Notes: generated by a model from the sequence alone, not told the origin. A stretch of DNA of 52,500 nt from Prorocentrum cordatum (GCA_963575745.1 CAUYUJ010003866.1:5001-57500); one strand, 5' to 3'. Shown: positions 1-10,746, numbered from the stretch's first letter. Numbers and translations are program-made.

Positions 1-62
1 TCCTCCTCCTCCTCGTTCCACCCCTCCTCCCTATCCCCCTCCCCCCCTCCTCTCACCTTCCT
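1..62. repeat. TCC-rich microsatellite at window edge
   Basis: Imperfect TCC and C-run tract continuing off the left edge. It has no coding value; any frame through it is low complexity. Confidence 0.8.
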
Positions 63-744
63 CATCATCCTCGCCTTCGTCCCTTTCGTGACGACTCCCC
101 CGCGCCTTTCGAGAGGTCTCCGGATGTGATCGTAACTTCCCAGAGAAAGCCCGGAGGCTCTTCTGGAGATTTCCTGAGAGGCTATCGAAGGTCACGTGCG
201 TTTCTGGGCGGTCGAGAGAGAGGGCGGGTGTCCGCAGCCACCGGGCCTCCACTGATCCGGCTCGGGCTGGCGGCCCGCCGGGCTGGGAGGCCGCAGCCAC
301 CGAGGTCGGGCCAGAAACGAGCATGTGGAGGGTTGGTGGTTGCGGATGCTTTCATGACCCTTGTCCGCCCCCCCCTCCTCTCTCTGTCTTTCTCTCTCTG
401 TCTTTCTATCGTTCTCTGTCCTCTCCCTCCTGGCATGCCGCGGGCGTAGCAAGGGCGGCTGGCCGCCAGACCACGGTCGCAGAGCCTCCCGCCACCTTCT
501 TCACCCAGTCCCTCACCCTGCCTCCCTCCCTTGCTCCATCCAAGTGTTTCTTTCTGTCTTCGCTATACAAACCAATCAGGTCTGCCATGCTCTCTCGTTA
601 AACTTGTTGTGGAAATACGTATACACATAGAGACAGGCGCTGACCTTTTCCACCACCCCTGCTAAAATTGATGCGGGAACTTTCTTCAAGTTGACGATGC
701 TGGTCGCGGTTTGCTTGTTACGCATCTCCATGAACGAGGCCTTA
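63..744. other. No gene recognised; contains a CT-rich tract
   Basis: Mixed GC-rich sequence with a polypyrimidine (CTCT/GTCTTTC) tract at about 361-425. Short frames exist on both strands but none resembles a protein family. Confidence 0.6.
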
Positions 745-1074
745 CCAGAACCTCTCTTATCAAGGATCCCTTACCACAGGCATCCTTACCAAGGAATCCT
801 TACTACAGCAAGCATGAGTAAATCATCATTGCTACACGGACCCTTACTGATGGGGTCATTACTGAAGGCATCAACACAAAGGGTTCCCCACGAAAGGCGC
901 CCCTCCGAAGGATTCCGTGGTAGTGACGCCCTGACCAACGAATGCTCACCAGAGACACCCTGACTAAGAACGCCCCTCTAACGAAAAAAAACGCTTACAG
1001 ACGGCGCCTTGATACACAGAATACCCCTACGAATGAGCGGTTCCTCCTGAAGCTCACACCAGGCATCCTTCACC

Positions 1075-1206
1075 GGAGGAGGAGGAGGAGGAGGAGGAGG
1101 GGGAGGAGGAGGAGGAGGGAGGAGGGAGGAGGAGGGAGGAGGAGGAGGGAGGAGGGAGGAGGAGGGAGGAGGAGGGAGAAGGAGGGAGGAGGGAGGAGGA
1201 GGGAGG
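1075..1206. repeat. (GGA)n purine microsatellite
   Basis: Interrupted GGA/GGGA repeat, purine on the plus strand, inserted into the minisatellite array. Confidence 0.9.
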
Positions 1207-1331
1207 TCACCAAGGGCCCCTGACTGCAGGCATCCTGACCGAGGACCTCCGGCCGTGGCCAGAGCGGGCGCCTTCGCACGGCGTCTCCCATGGAGGGTCT
1301 CGCTGGTGGGGCCGCGCGCGGGGTGCGAAGA

Positions 1332-1464
1332 GGGGAAGGGGGGGGGGGCAGGGAGACGGAGAGAGAGAGTGTGAGAGCGAGGGGGGAGAGAGAGGGGGGG
1401 AGAGAGAGAGTGTGAGAGAGAGGGGGAGAGAGAGAGAGAGGGAGAGGGAGAGGGAGAGAGAGAA
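1332..1464. repeat. GA-rich microsatellite
   Basis: GAGAGA and GGGAGA repeats preceded by a G run. A shorter GAGA tract of the same kind lies at about 2233-2278, at the equivalent place in the next higher-order unit. Confidence 0.85.
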
Positions 1465-2934
1465 TGCAACCATTTCCTCCTCCCACGTACACCCCCCCCC
1501 ATGTGTGCTGCGGGGCGCGCGAGAGAGCAGCACGCCCAACCACCCCCAGTGCCTCCCTCTCTCTCTCCGAGGGCTCCTGACTAGACGGCTCCTTACCCAC
1601 GACCCCTTCTTTTATACAAGGCATCCTTATAAAGGAAGCCAGACTAGAGGAAGTAGTAATAAGGAACCATTCCCGCAAGTATCCATACGGAGGGAAATCT
1701 CACGGAAGGATCATCACTTTGGGGGGCCGTACTAAAAGCACCCTTACTCAAGATGCCCTTAACTGGACATCATTACTAAGAAAGCCTTATCAAAGGAAAT
1801 ACGAATGAGGTCCGTACTACAAGGACGTGAAGCATGCACAATTAATCATTACGACAGGAGTCACCAAAGAGGGGGTGCCCTGACTAAGACCACCCACACT
1901 AAGGGTTCCCCACGAAAGAGATCCTTCCGATGGTTCCTTGATAGATTAAAACACCCTGGCGGAGGAACAATTACGGACAAACTCCTCACTAAAGGTCTCC
2001 GTGCACAGGGATCCTTACTCAAGGTCCCCTAATACAAGGCACCCTTACGAATGAACGAGTACCGACATCTGGATTAAGCATCCTTCACCAAAGGAATGCA
2101 CTCGAAGGGCCCCATACTGCAAGCATCCGTACTCAATAATCTCCAGCAATGGCCCCAGCCGTTGCGTTCGCTTGGCGCCCAAGAGGAGTTACATTGGCTA
2201 GGCAGTGCGCGAATGTGAATGGCGATGCATGGCAGGGGGACCGCGAGAGAGAGAGGGGAGGAGAGAGAGAGAGAGAACAAAAAAAAAAGTTCCCCCCTCT
2301 CGGTGTGTTGCGGGGCGTGCGAGGGAGCAGCATGCCCCTTTCCAATTACTCCTCTCTGAGGACTCCTTACTAAACGGTCCACATCACCCACAACTCATTG
2401 TGTACAAGGCATAAGTATGAGGGAAGCCCGATCACAGAAAGCAAATAGGAAGGAACCCGTTTTACAGCAGGGACCCGTACCCAGGGGATCCTTACTAAAG
2501 GCATCCTTACTAAAAGCATCATTATTACACTACAGATGCCATTACCGTGGGAATCCGCACTAAGGAGCCCTTACTCAAAGAACTACGAAAGGAAGCACGA
2601 GTACCTACCCGTTACCACAAGGATCCTGAAAGAAAGGGCCCTTACCAAGGGCATCCACACTAACGGTTCCCCACGAAAGGGGCCCCATCCGAAGGATTCC
2701 TTGCTAAAGGCGCAGTTACTAACCAACGCTTGCTAAAGACCTCCTCACTCAGGGGCCCCCAAAAAAAGGATCATCGATAAAGGCTCCATTGATAAAAAGG
2801 CGCCCTTCCAAATGAACGATTCATAAAGAAATCTCCACTAAGCATCCTTCACTGAAGGAATGCTCACTAAGGGTCCATCACTACAAGCACCCTTGCGAAC
2901 CATCTTAAGCAATGGCCCCAGCTGCCGAAACAAT

Positions 2935-3752
2935 TCCTCCTCCTCCTCCTCCTCCTCCTCCTCCTCCTCCTCCTATTCCTCCTCCTCCTCCTCTTCCTCC
3001 TCCTCCTCCTCCTCCTCCTCCTCCTCCCCTACTCCTCCTCCTCCTCCTCCTCATCGACCTCCTCCTCGTCCTCTTCCTCCTCCTTCTCCTCCTCCTGCGT
3101 CCTGCCTCCTGCCTCCTCCCTCCTCCACTCCTCCCTCCCCTCCCTCCTCCCTCCCTCCTCCTCCGCCTCCCTCCTCCTCCTCCTCCTCACCTCCTCCTCT
3201 TCCTCCTCCTCCTCCTCCTCTCCTCCTCCTCCTCCTCCTCCTCCTCCTCCTCCTCCTCCGCCTCCGCCTCTCTCCTCCTTCTCCTCCTCCTCCTCCTCCT
3301 CCTAATGCCTCCTCCTCCTGCCTGCCTCCTGCCTCCTCTCTCCTGCCTCCTGCCTTCCTGCCTCCTGCCTCCTGCTCCTACCTCCTGCCTCCTGCCTCCT
3401 GCCTCCTGCCTCCTCCTCCTCCTCCTCCTCCTCCGCCTCCTCCTCCTCCTCCTCCTCCTCCTCCTCCTCTCCTCCTCTTCCTCACTCCTGCTCCTCCTGC
3501 TCCTGCTCCTCCTCCTCCTCCTCCTCGTCCTCCTCGTCCTCCTCCTCCTCCTCCTCCCTCCACCTCCTCCTCTCCTCCCTCCTCCTCCCTTCCTCCTCCT
3601 CCTCCTTCCTCCTCCTCCTCTCCCCCTCCTCCTCCTCCTCCTCCTCTCCTCCTCCTCCTCCTCCTCCCTCCTCCTCCTCCTCCTCCTCCTCCCCTCCTCC
3701 TCCTCCTCCTCCTCCTCCTCCTCCTCCTCCTCCTCCTCCTCCTCCTCCTCTC
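2935..3752. repeat. Long (TCC)n array upstream of the LINE
   Basis: About 0.8 kb of TCC repeat with CCTGC, CTCC and CCG variants. A frame running in phase with ORF1 is open through the whole array only because the repeat lacks stops, so the poly-Pro/Leu/Ser extension should not be read as protein. Confidence 0.92.
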
Positions 3753-3883
3753 AAGCCACTTGGGCTCCAACCAGATTTGGGGCCGACGCTGGTGCCTGCA
3801 CGGGGCGCTTGAGGCACTGCAGGCCGTCCGATCTCCCCACGGACCACCTGCCGACTAAAGCCAGCGTTTTCAGATTCTCAGCA

Positions 3884-4930
3884 ATGACGGCGGCTCGCCA
3901 GTGGAGCCGTTGCGGCGCGTGCCAACGCGCGGAGTACAACGACATTCTCATTCGCCAGCAGTGCTTCTGTGCGTGCGGGAAGAAGGTGGTGCTGTTCTCG
4001 CCCAAGTCGAGGAAGCGCGACCAGCAGCCCGTCGCCCAGGAGCCCAAGCCCGCGGCGCCCTCAGTCGCGGACCACCTGAAGGCAGCGCTCGAGGCCACCC
4101 CCGTCACGGACGTGGACCTCAGGGCGTCGCTCCAGGCCAAGATCGACGCCCTCGCGACGAAGGGCGACCAGGGGCCGCCGCCGCCGTCGGAGGCCATGCT
4201 GGTCTCGAAGGCGGAGGCCGTCTGGAAGGACGCCAACCACAAACATGACCAGGCGGTGGCCAATGTCCACCGCCTCAGGGCGGCTCTTCAGACCGCCGAA
4301 AAGAAGGAGCAGCTCGCGGCGCGTGCCCTCGCCTCCGCCGAGATCGGCAAGAGGCAGGCGGCGCAGGCGCTGGCGCGGGCAGCGGGGCTCGACGGTGCGA
4401 CCGCCAGCGGCGAGCGGCCCGCCTTCGAGGTCAAGTGGGACACGAAGCTCTTCGACGACCTTGACCAGGTCGAGGTCGAGGAGTCCGAGCGCACCCAGTT
4501 GCGCAGCATTAAGCAGGAGCTCGAGAAGATGCAGGCCATGTTCTCGAACAAGAACGCGGAGGTACAGGAGTGGCTTCGCAAGGCAGCGGAGGTTAAGGCA
4601 GCCATCTCGGAGCGCATGACCAAGAAGCGTCGCGCGCAGGATGGCTCGGCGGCCCAAGGCGCAGCTGGGGCCGCCCCCCAGCCCGCAGGCGGCTCTGAGG
4701 CGCAGCCTGGTGGGGCTGCCGGCGGCGGCGGCGGCGGCGGCGCAGCCAGCTCCGCGGGCGCCGCGGGCGCAGGCTCGGCCGAGCACGAGGCGACGGTGGA
4801 GCAGGAGGCGCAGCGGCTTTCAGCTGCCAAGTTCGCGGCTGCGGCGGCGGCGGACGGGCAGCGCGCTGCAGGCGGCGGCGCCAAGGGCGGAGCCAAGGGC
4901 GGCGCCACCAAGCCCAAGGCCAAGGCCTGA
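3884..4930 (+). CDS. LINE ORF1 protein (zinc-ribbon-like N-terminus, coiled coil, Gly/Ala/Lys tail)
   Basis: A 348-residue protein, probably the RNA-binding or chaperone partner of the retrotransposon. The N-terminus has a Cys cluster (C10, C13, then C27, C29 and C31) resembling a small zinc-binding fold. Residues ~100-235 are rich in Lys, Glu, Ala and Gln with heptad-like spacing, consistent with a coiled coil. The last ~80 residues are a Gly/Ala linker ending in a basic KGGAKGG..KPKAKA tail. I chose ATG 3884 because it is the first Met after the microsatellite, and the Cys cluster follows directly; the upstream open frame is only TCC repeat. The TGA at 4928 is the only stop between ORF1 and the endonuclease, in the same frame. 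It could be a divergent gag-like protein of another element class, but the position before EN-RT favours ORF1. Confidence 0.75.
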   Translation: MTAARQWSRCGACQRAEYNDILIRQQCFCACGKKVVLFSPKSRKRDQQPVAQEPKPAAPSVADHLKAALEATPVTDVDLRASLQAKIDALATKGDQGPPPPSEAMLVSKAEAVWKDANHKHDQAVANVHRLRAALQTAEKKEQLAARALASAEIGKRQAAQALARAAGLDGATASGERPAFEVKWDTKLFDDLDQVEVEESERTQLRSIKQELEKMQAMFSNKNAEVQEWLRKAAEVKAAISERMTKKRRAQDGSAAQGAAGAAPQPAGGSEAQPGGAAGGGGGGGAASSAGAAGAGSAEHEATVEQEAQRLSAAKFAAAAAADGQRAAGGGAKGGAKGGATKPKAKA

Positions 4931-5038
4931 TGGGTTGCGCCTGGGGCTGCCAGCAGCCCCCCTGCGGCAGCGGTTGCGACCCCGCAGCCCCAGGCGCCAG
5001 TTTTGTTGGCGGCCGGGGCCGCCCCTGCAGTTAGTCGC

Positions 5039-6220
5039 ATGTTCTTCGGCAACGTCACGACCATGGGCGATTCAGCATGGTCTTTCCTAGATTCCATCAC
5101 TGCCACGCATGAGTACATTGGGGTTGCAGAGACTCATATTCCTGAGTCACAGCTGCGCAAGTGGGACGCTCGTGCTCGTGGTGCTGGTCTCCGTCTCTTG
5201 GCGAACGCGGCTCGGCCCAGCGGACGCCACCAGTCTCTTAGTACTATTGATAAAGCCAATGAAGGTGGAGAGTGGCTTCTCTCAAGGGGGGCATCTTCAA
5301 GTGGAAACGCTACACGAGGCCAGATCCACCACAGCCCTGCGGGCTCCTGGACATTCGGCGCTCGACGGGTTCGTAGCCACCGTCATCCACTGCAACGGTT
5401 TTTCTTTCATCCTGTGCATCTGCTACGGTTTCACAGGGGTCGGCCTGACAGGCCGCAACTTGGCTCGCTTCTATCGTCTTGGCGCTCTGCTCAGCAGCCT
5501 TCGGCTGCCGTGGATCTGCCTGGGCGACTGGAACGTGGAGCCGCCCGCCGTCATCGCGTCTGGGTTCCTGGACCAGGTGTTCGGCCACATCATCACGCCA
5601 GAGGGGGTCTCCTACACCTGCGACGCCAGCAAGCTGGGGAGCATGCTGGACTACGCGATCGTCAGCGAGGCCGCCATCCCGCACATCGTCTCCCTCCAGC
5701 CGCGGCTGGACACTCCGTGGCGGCCGCACATCGGCCTCTCCATGACCATCCGCAGCCAAGGGCACCAGCTCCTGACGCGCAGGCTTGTCTGTCCCAGCCG
5801 CCTGCCCCAGGTTGCTCGCCCGTGCACGCTGCCCACTCTTGGTTCCAAATCTTCTGTAGCCAAGCTTGGCAAGCAAGCCAAAGCGGAGCTTGCCCAAGCC
5901 ACCAGATGTGAAAAGATTCAGGTGCTGTTCGGAGAACATGTCGGGGGCCAGACGAGCTCCCAAGATCACTCGTGCAGCCAATCCATATCAGTTTCTGCTC
6001 AGTTTTGTGACGAGTCTCCCGAGGTCGACCAGTGGCCAGATGAGGAGGACCCGTGGGCTTCTGAAGACGCGTTCTGTCAGGTCCAGAGTAAAAGCGAGCC
6101 GTCGGTCGCCAGCATCGTCACTTCTCGTGATACGTCTGAGCCAGCTTGCAGTAATAGTGTCTTTCAGGGCCCACCCCCCCCCAGCCAAAGGTTGCGTCTC
6201 GAGTTTAACCCCCCCCTTTA
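5039..6220 (+). CDS. LINE ORF2 part 1: AP-endonuclease-like (EEP) domain, frameshifted
   Basis: This is the target-nicking endonuclease of the LINE. The frame starts at ATG 5039 (MFFGNVTT) with a conserved-looking AETH acidic motif near 5126. It moves to the next frame at or near a G6 run (5286-5291). The second part carries the EEP signature GDWN at 5523-5534, then a MLDYAIVS strand (equivalent to the usual DY/DH region) and WRPHIGLSM in place of the SDH-P motif. An acidic, Trp-containing linker (DQWPDEEDPW) follows. The frame ends in TAA right after C8 (6209-6216), where the reading moves to the RT frame. Whether the shifts are real decay or homopolymer indels cannot be told from sequence alone. 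Confidence 0.75.
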
Positions 6221-8795
6221 AGGAAGTCCCTACGTCAAAGGTCGAGCCATCGTTTCACATCCCAGCCGAGGTTTGGGCACGGTGCCGTGAGCAAAACATG
6301 GGCACGTCCCCGTGGGACCCTCACCCGTCCTCATCCTCCTCCGTAGTGTTTGGGCTCAACTCCCAGCACAGGGAATCAGCTAGCTTGTGGTACGGCCAGT
6401 GGGTTTCCACTCTTGAGCAGGCCATTCTCTCGCACCATCAGTTGCCCGCCGCTGTTGGCACGTGCAGGGCTGTGGGCTGCAGTTTCGTGGTCGAGCCCGT
6501 CAGCCATAGTGGTCGGCAGCGCGAGGTCCCACTCCGGGACCAAGTGACAGCTTGGTGGAAGAGAGTTTCATCCATATTACATCAGACTGTACGTCACCTT
6601 GGTCGTGACAACGGCGTGAAGCAGCTGGTCCAGCTACATCGCGCTTGTCTCCATCTTGCGAGCGATCTACCTGAAGGTGTAGCCAGCTTGCTCAGGGCCG
6701 ACGAGCCCAAGTTTGACGAGTGGATCGGTCTCCTGTTGAACGTCGGTGGCTGCACGGCCCGCGTGCTGGAGGCGTTCCAGGTTCTGGCAGGTCGCATCGA
6801 GCAGAGGGCCCACCGTCGCGCCATCAGGGAGTCCCTCAGTGATTTCAAGGCTTGGCTCACCGACCCCAAGGCCAGCGGCGCGGTGTACCGCTCGCTGCGC
6901 GAGGACGCCCTCCCTCGCCAAGAGATCGTCGTTGGCAGCTCGACCATCGTGCATCCCAAGGACATCCTCGACGCCAAGGCGCGCCAGTGGAAGGCCATCT
7001 GGAATGCTCATCCCCACGACCCTCAGGCCTTGAAGACGGTCGTCGACGAGGTGCGAGTGGCGGCGCACGATGAGCCCCTCCCACCCATCACAGGTGCTGA
7101 GGTGCGCGCCGCCGCTCGGCGCATGAAGTGCAAGACGGGGATGGGCGCCGACCGCCTCACCCCCGTGGACATCGAGCGTGTCCCAGCCGCTGGCCTTGAA
7201 GAATTGGCAGCCCTTTTCAATTACTTGGAAGCGGCTCTGGTCTGGCCGCAGCAGACTCAGTTGATCATCGGGAAGCTTCTCCCGAAGAAGGCCGATGGAG
7301 ATAGAATCATCGGACTGACCTCCCTCATGGGGAGGCTCTGGTCTCTCGTGCGGGAGGTGCACGCACGGGAATGGGCCAGCGTCGCCGAGGAGGGCTGGGA
7401 CGCAGCCGTCCTGGGCAACGCCTCCCTTCAGGAGGCTTTCTTCCGCACGCTGGGGGACGAGGTGGCCGCTGCCCTGAAGCTCGCCTCGGCCCACGGCATG
7501 CTGGACGTGAAGGGCTTCTACGACGCCATCCAGTGGGACCTGCTCCTCGGCGCGGCCTTGCGCCTGGGATGCCCACCTGCGGTGCTCTTTCTCGAGGTCG
7601 CCCAGTGCATGGCTCCGCGCACGCTGGAGCAATTTGGCGCCGTGTGCGACCCTTTCACCGTCGAGCACTCCATCATTCAAGGCCTCCGAGGAGGCACTCG
7701 ATTTGCTAAATGCATGGTTCATTTTGTGCTCGCGAAGATTTCTACCGTTCATGTGTCTTTTAGCCACAGGATTTGGGTGGACGACCTCTCCCAGCGCATG
7801 ATTGGACCAAGCAGCCATCTCCGCACCAAGGTCACGGCATGCTTGGCAGACACGTGCGACGAGATGGCTAAGTGGAAGCTGGACGTCTCGCCCAAGTCTG
7901 TCATCGTTTGCTCGGTCCACGGCGATGCGGTTGAGATCTCTCGCCGCCTGCGCGCCCGTGGGTTCTTGGTGAGTGCGGTTCGTCAGGATCCTTTCCTTGG
8001 CATTGATCAGGGCGGCGGCACACGCCACGCTAGACAGAATCGTCGCAAGAGAGTTGTCAAGCATGCGAAGCTCCACTCCAAGATCCGCCGCTACGCCAGA
8101 GCTGCCAAGACTTTCACTGTCACGAGTAGGCTTGAGCGTACCAGCGCCGCTGCCGCTGGCAACTACGGTCACCAGGTCTTCGGCACGTTCGGCACCCACA
8201 TGGAGTACTTCAGAAGGAGTTTGGCCGCCGTCTTGAGCGGCGGGGGCCGTGGCTTATGCAAGACCACCCTCATGGCCATCAAGGAGCCGCTGCAGGATCC
8301 AGGCATCAAGCTTCCTCACGAGTGCTTGGAATTCTGGCTGAAGCAGTGGTTCACCACCCCAGGCATTCGAGGCGGCGTTCATCGTGCATGGCAGTCGGTG
8401 GTCAGTCGCCTTCGCTCGGTCCCAGCAGGCCGGCGCTCCAGGCACGTTCGCGGTCCCATGTCTGCGGTGATCGTGTACCTGCTGGAGCGGCAGTGGGACC
8501 CCAAGACGCCCACCTTGTGGGTCATGGCCGACGGCACCGAATGGCGCTTCCCCGAGGAGTGCTACTCGGACGTCATGGCGCTCAATGGGCTCAAGCAGTT
8601 TTTCGTGGACTTCGACCGCGCCTCCGAGGCTCTCCTCTGGCAGCAGGCGGAGCGGCATTTCTGCGGAGGCGGCCTCGGCGGCGGCACGGAGCTCACCTCC
8701 ATGCGGCAGCTGCTCCGCCAGCTGGCGCAGGCTCCGCGCGGGCGCCGCTTGGCGGCAGCTGGCCAAGGCAGCGACGGGCTGATGCAGCGCGTCGG
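6221..8795 (+). CDS. LINE ORF2 part 2: reverse transcriptase domain
   Basis: This segment copies element RNA at the nicked target. The frame is open in this phase from about 5866, but its protein-like sequence takes over only after the C runs at 6174-6216. RT motifs in order: motif A LDVKGFYDAI (from 7498), motif B IIQGLRGGTRF (around 7672-7707, with the QG and a substituted SP), motif C WVDDL (7771-7788, the catalytic VDD in place of the common YADD/FADD), and a motif D-like KWKLDVSPKS after it. A thumb-like basic stretch (RRKRVVKHAK) follows near 8041. Length from motif A to the end is usual for LINE RT plus connection. Both catalytic Asp residues are intact. The frame is lost near 8791-8798, where a -1-type shift leads into the RNase H part. 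Confidence 0.85.
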
Positions 8796-10229
8796 GTCAC
8801 GGTCGATCCGACTTGCGCTCGCTGCAGGTGCGCGCCAGAGACCCCCTTCCACCGCATCTGGGGCTGCAAGGCCAACTGCGGGGAGGAGGCCTACGAGCAG
8901 TCGGATTTCCTCTACCCGCAGGCATGCGCCCAGCATGAGGCCGAGGAGGCCCTGTGGCTGCGTGGGCTGCTGCCAGCGGGGCGCATGCAGGTGCCGCCGC
9001 CGCCGATGGACGAGAGCTGGTGGGGCTCTCACGATGACGTGCTGTCGGAGGGGTTCGGCCCAGGCTCAGCCGCTCGCCCCATTCTTCTGTTCGGGGACGC
9101 CAGCGGGGGGGCCGACTCTTCCAGCCCGCTGTTCAGACGCGTCGGCGTCGGCTTGGCCCAGTTCGAAGACGAGTCCTCGATGATCCTCTCGAGCACGCTG
9201 TCAGGGATCCTGCCAGGGCTCCAGCAGACGGTTCCTCGTGGCGAGTTGTTCATTTTCTTCTGTGCCCTTCGGTGGGCACCCGATTTCCTCATCTACGTTA
9301 CCGATAACAAAGCAGTCTTTGACGGCTGGCACGCGGCCCGCGATCGCCAGCCACAGGGTGAGAACAGCGATTTGTGGGCTCAGATCGGCGAGATCATGAA
9401 GCCTCGCGAGCGGGGCCACGTCGTTGTCCTTTTCACCCACAGCCATATGGAAGCCACAGATATTGTTGCTGGCAAGGCCGAACGCTGGCTCGTGCATGGC
9501 AATGTGTTCGCGGACGTCCTGGCATGTTATGGCGCTGATCGCGCCCGCTTGCCCGCCAGCGTCCGTACCCCGATCTTGATTCTCGAACAGGAAGTGTTCT
9601 GGATTAGAATGCGAATTCTCCGAGCCTCGCTTGACGCGATGGCCGCCGAGGAAAAGCTTCTGAGTGATGGTTCCCAGGTAGGTAGGTTTAGGCGGCGGGG
9701 GGGCAAGGGCCTCCGTGGCCCCGCGGTCGGCGAGAGCACTGGTGAAGGATCAGCCCTCTCCCCTGGCCCCGCGGCCCCCGTCCCTGTACCACCGCCGCCG
9801 CCGTCTGCTGACACTGTGTCGATTTTCGAGTCTAGCCACGCCCTGGATGATACGGGCCGCTGGTGCCGACGGTGCCGTGGGTCCGCGTCTGTCTCGCTAG
9901 CTAGATCTTGGAGAGGCTCCCAGTGTGTTCGCCTAGTGTCTATTGATGGCTCCCTTAGAGGACTCCAAGCTGGGGCGAGGTTGCACATCGCTGGGGGGTG
10001 GGCCCACCCCTCCCACATGTTGCGCTTCCACCAGGACATAGGGGTCTGGTTCTGCGCCACCTGTGGGATGTACGGGGACCGACAATTGTTAGGTTTGGGT
10101 AAGTTGTGCCCCAAGGTGGTGTCCGATACCCGTGCCGAGTATCTTTCCCGAATCGAGCGGGGTTTATTCCCCAAGGCTTACAGTAAAGCTGAGCTCGTGA
10201 GGAAGACTGGGGCCCATAAGGGGCCTTAG
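8793..10229 (+). CDS. LINE ORF2 part 3: Cys/His linker, RNase H and zinc-binding tail
   Basis: This part continues ORF2 in the third frame after the break near 8795. It opens with a Cys/His finger (CARCRCAPETPFH..WGC, about 8814-8865) typical of the LINE RT/RNase H junction. The RNase H fold shows all four acidic residues: D in GDASGG (9096), E in RGEL (9243), D in TDNK (9303) and D in VFADVL (9513). A Pro-rich linker follows (~9750-9810). The C-terminal region has paired WCRRC and FCATCG motifs (about 9860 and 10055), probably another zinc-binding unit, and the frame ends at TAG 10227. The role is removal of the RNA strand after first-strand synthesis. The catalytic set is complete, so loss of function, if any, comes from the frame breaks. 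Confidence 0.82.
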   Translation, partial: RVTVDPTCARCRCAPETPFHRIWGCKANCGEEAYEQSDFLYPQACAQHEAEEALWLRGLLPAGRMQVPPPPMDESWWGSHDDVLSEGFGPGSAARPILLFGDASGGADSSSPLFRRVGVGLAQFEDESSMILSSTLSGILPGLQQTVPRGELFIFFCALRWAPDFLIYVTDNKAVFDGWHAARDRQPQGENSDLWAQIGEIMKPRERGHVVVLFTHSHMEATDIVAGKAERWLVHGNVFADVLACYGADRARLPASVRTPILILEQEVFWIRMRILRASLDAMAAEEKLLSDGSQVGRFRRRGGKGLRGPAVGESTGEGSALSPGPAAPVPVPPPPPSADTVSIFESSHALDDTGRWCRRCRGSASVSLARSWRGSQCVRLVSIDGSLRGLQAGARLHIAGGWAHPSHMLRFHQDIGVWFCATCGMYGDRQLLGLGKLCPKVVSDTRAEYLSRIERGLFPKAYSKAELVRKTGAHKGP

Positions 10230-10746
10230 TGGCGGGGGGGTTTGACCCCGCTCTCCTATTCATCTGGACTTCGTCCTGGCACTCCCGACTCCCGACTCTT
10301 CCTCTTCCTCTTCCTCCTACACCTCCTTCTCCCGCTCCCCTCGCGCGCGATCGGGGGTGGGGGAGTGGGGGGGGCGAGGGGGGCGCAGGCCGGAGGAGGG
10401 GGAGGGGGAGGGACGGAGGGATGGAGGAAGGGGGAGGGAGGGATGCGATGGGAGGGAACGCCTGGGAACGTTTTTGGGGGCCAGCCCCGAAGACCCGAGG
10501 CTACACCAAACGACGGCGCACCACCCCGAGACAGAGTCGAGGCCCTGCTCGACACGACGCACCGCGGGTACAACCTGTCCTGCATCCATCCGACGGGCAC
10601 TCCCCCGATCACACTCCAGCGCACGCCCACCGCTGGAAAGGAGAGGGGGGAAGGATGAGAGGACGGAAAGGAGAAACACCTCCAGAGGCCGCCAGCTTCA
10701 AACATCTGAAGACACCTCATAATTTTCGAAAACCCATCCTCGTGCC
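10230..10746. other. LINE 3' region and G-rich spacer, no gene
   Basis: Two small hairpins lie at the LINE 3' end: a 6-bp GC stem (10232-10237 with 10246-10251) and GGAC-TTC-GTCC (10266-10276). After the TTCCTC repeat there is a G-run-rich, G-quadruplex-prone stretch at about 10352-10445. The rest, to 10746, shows nothing recognisable. Confidence 0.6.

Larger units (their letters stand above)
745..2934. repeat. Degenerate ~15-bp minisatellite in ~0.8-kb higher-order units
   Basis: A degenerate unit close to CCTTACTAAAGGCAT recurs throughout, clearest at about 2488-2525. Longer blocks also repeat: GGTTCCCCACGAAAG near 885, 1900 and 2665; CATCCTTCACC near 1065, 2080 and 2845; and the GCGGGGCG..CGAG block near 1510 and 2315. 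Offsets are mostly 760-810 bp, so this is a higher-order tandem array of roughly three units. The first unit is lengthened by purine microsatellites. No gene is seen. Confidence 0.7.
3753..10318 (+). mobile_element. LINE-like non-LTR retrotransposon (ORF1 plus EN-RT-RNase H ORF2)
   Basis: The element starts just after the (TCC)n array with a ~130-bp leader (3753-3883). ORF1 is at 3884-4930, the disrupted ORF2 at 5039-10229, and a short 3' region follows, ending in a TTCCTC-type pyrimidine repeat at about 10299-10318. The domain order APE-type endonuclease, RT, Cys/His linker, RNase H, CxxC tail is that of an RNase-H-bearing non-LTR retrotransposon. No LTRs or poly(A) tail are seen. The 5' boundary is inferred from the repeat edge and the 3' boundary from the start of simple sequence; target-site duplications cannot be judged inside a microsatellite. 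The closest relatives I can recall are dinoflagellate LINEs. Confidence 0.85.

Noticed and set aside
2912-3883. In-frame N-terminal extension of LINE ORF1 through the TCC array
   Set aside because: Open only because TCC repeats lack stops; the conserved-looking protein starts at ATG 3884.
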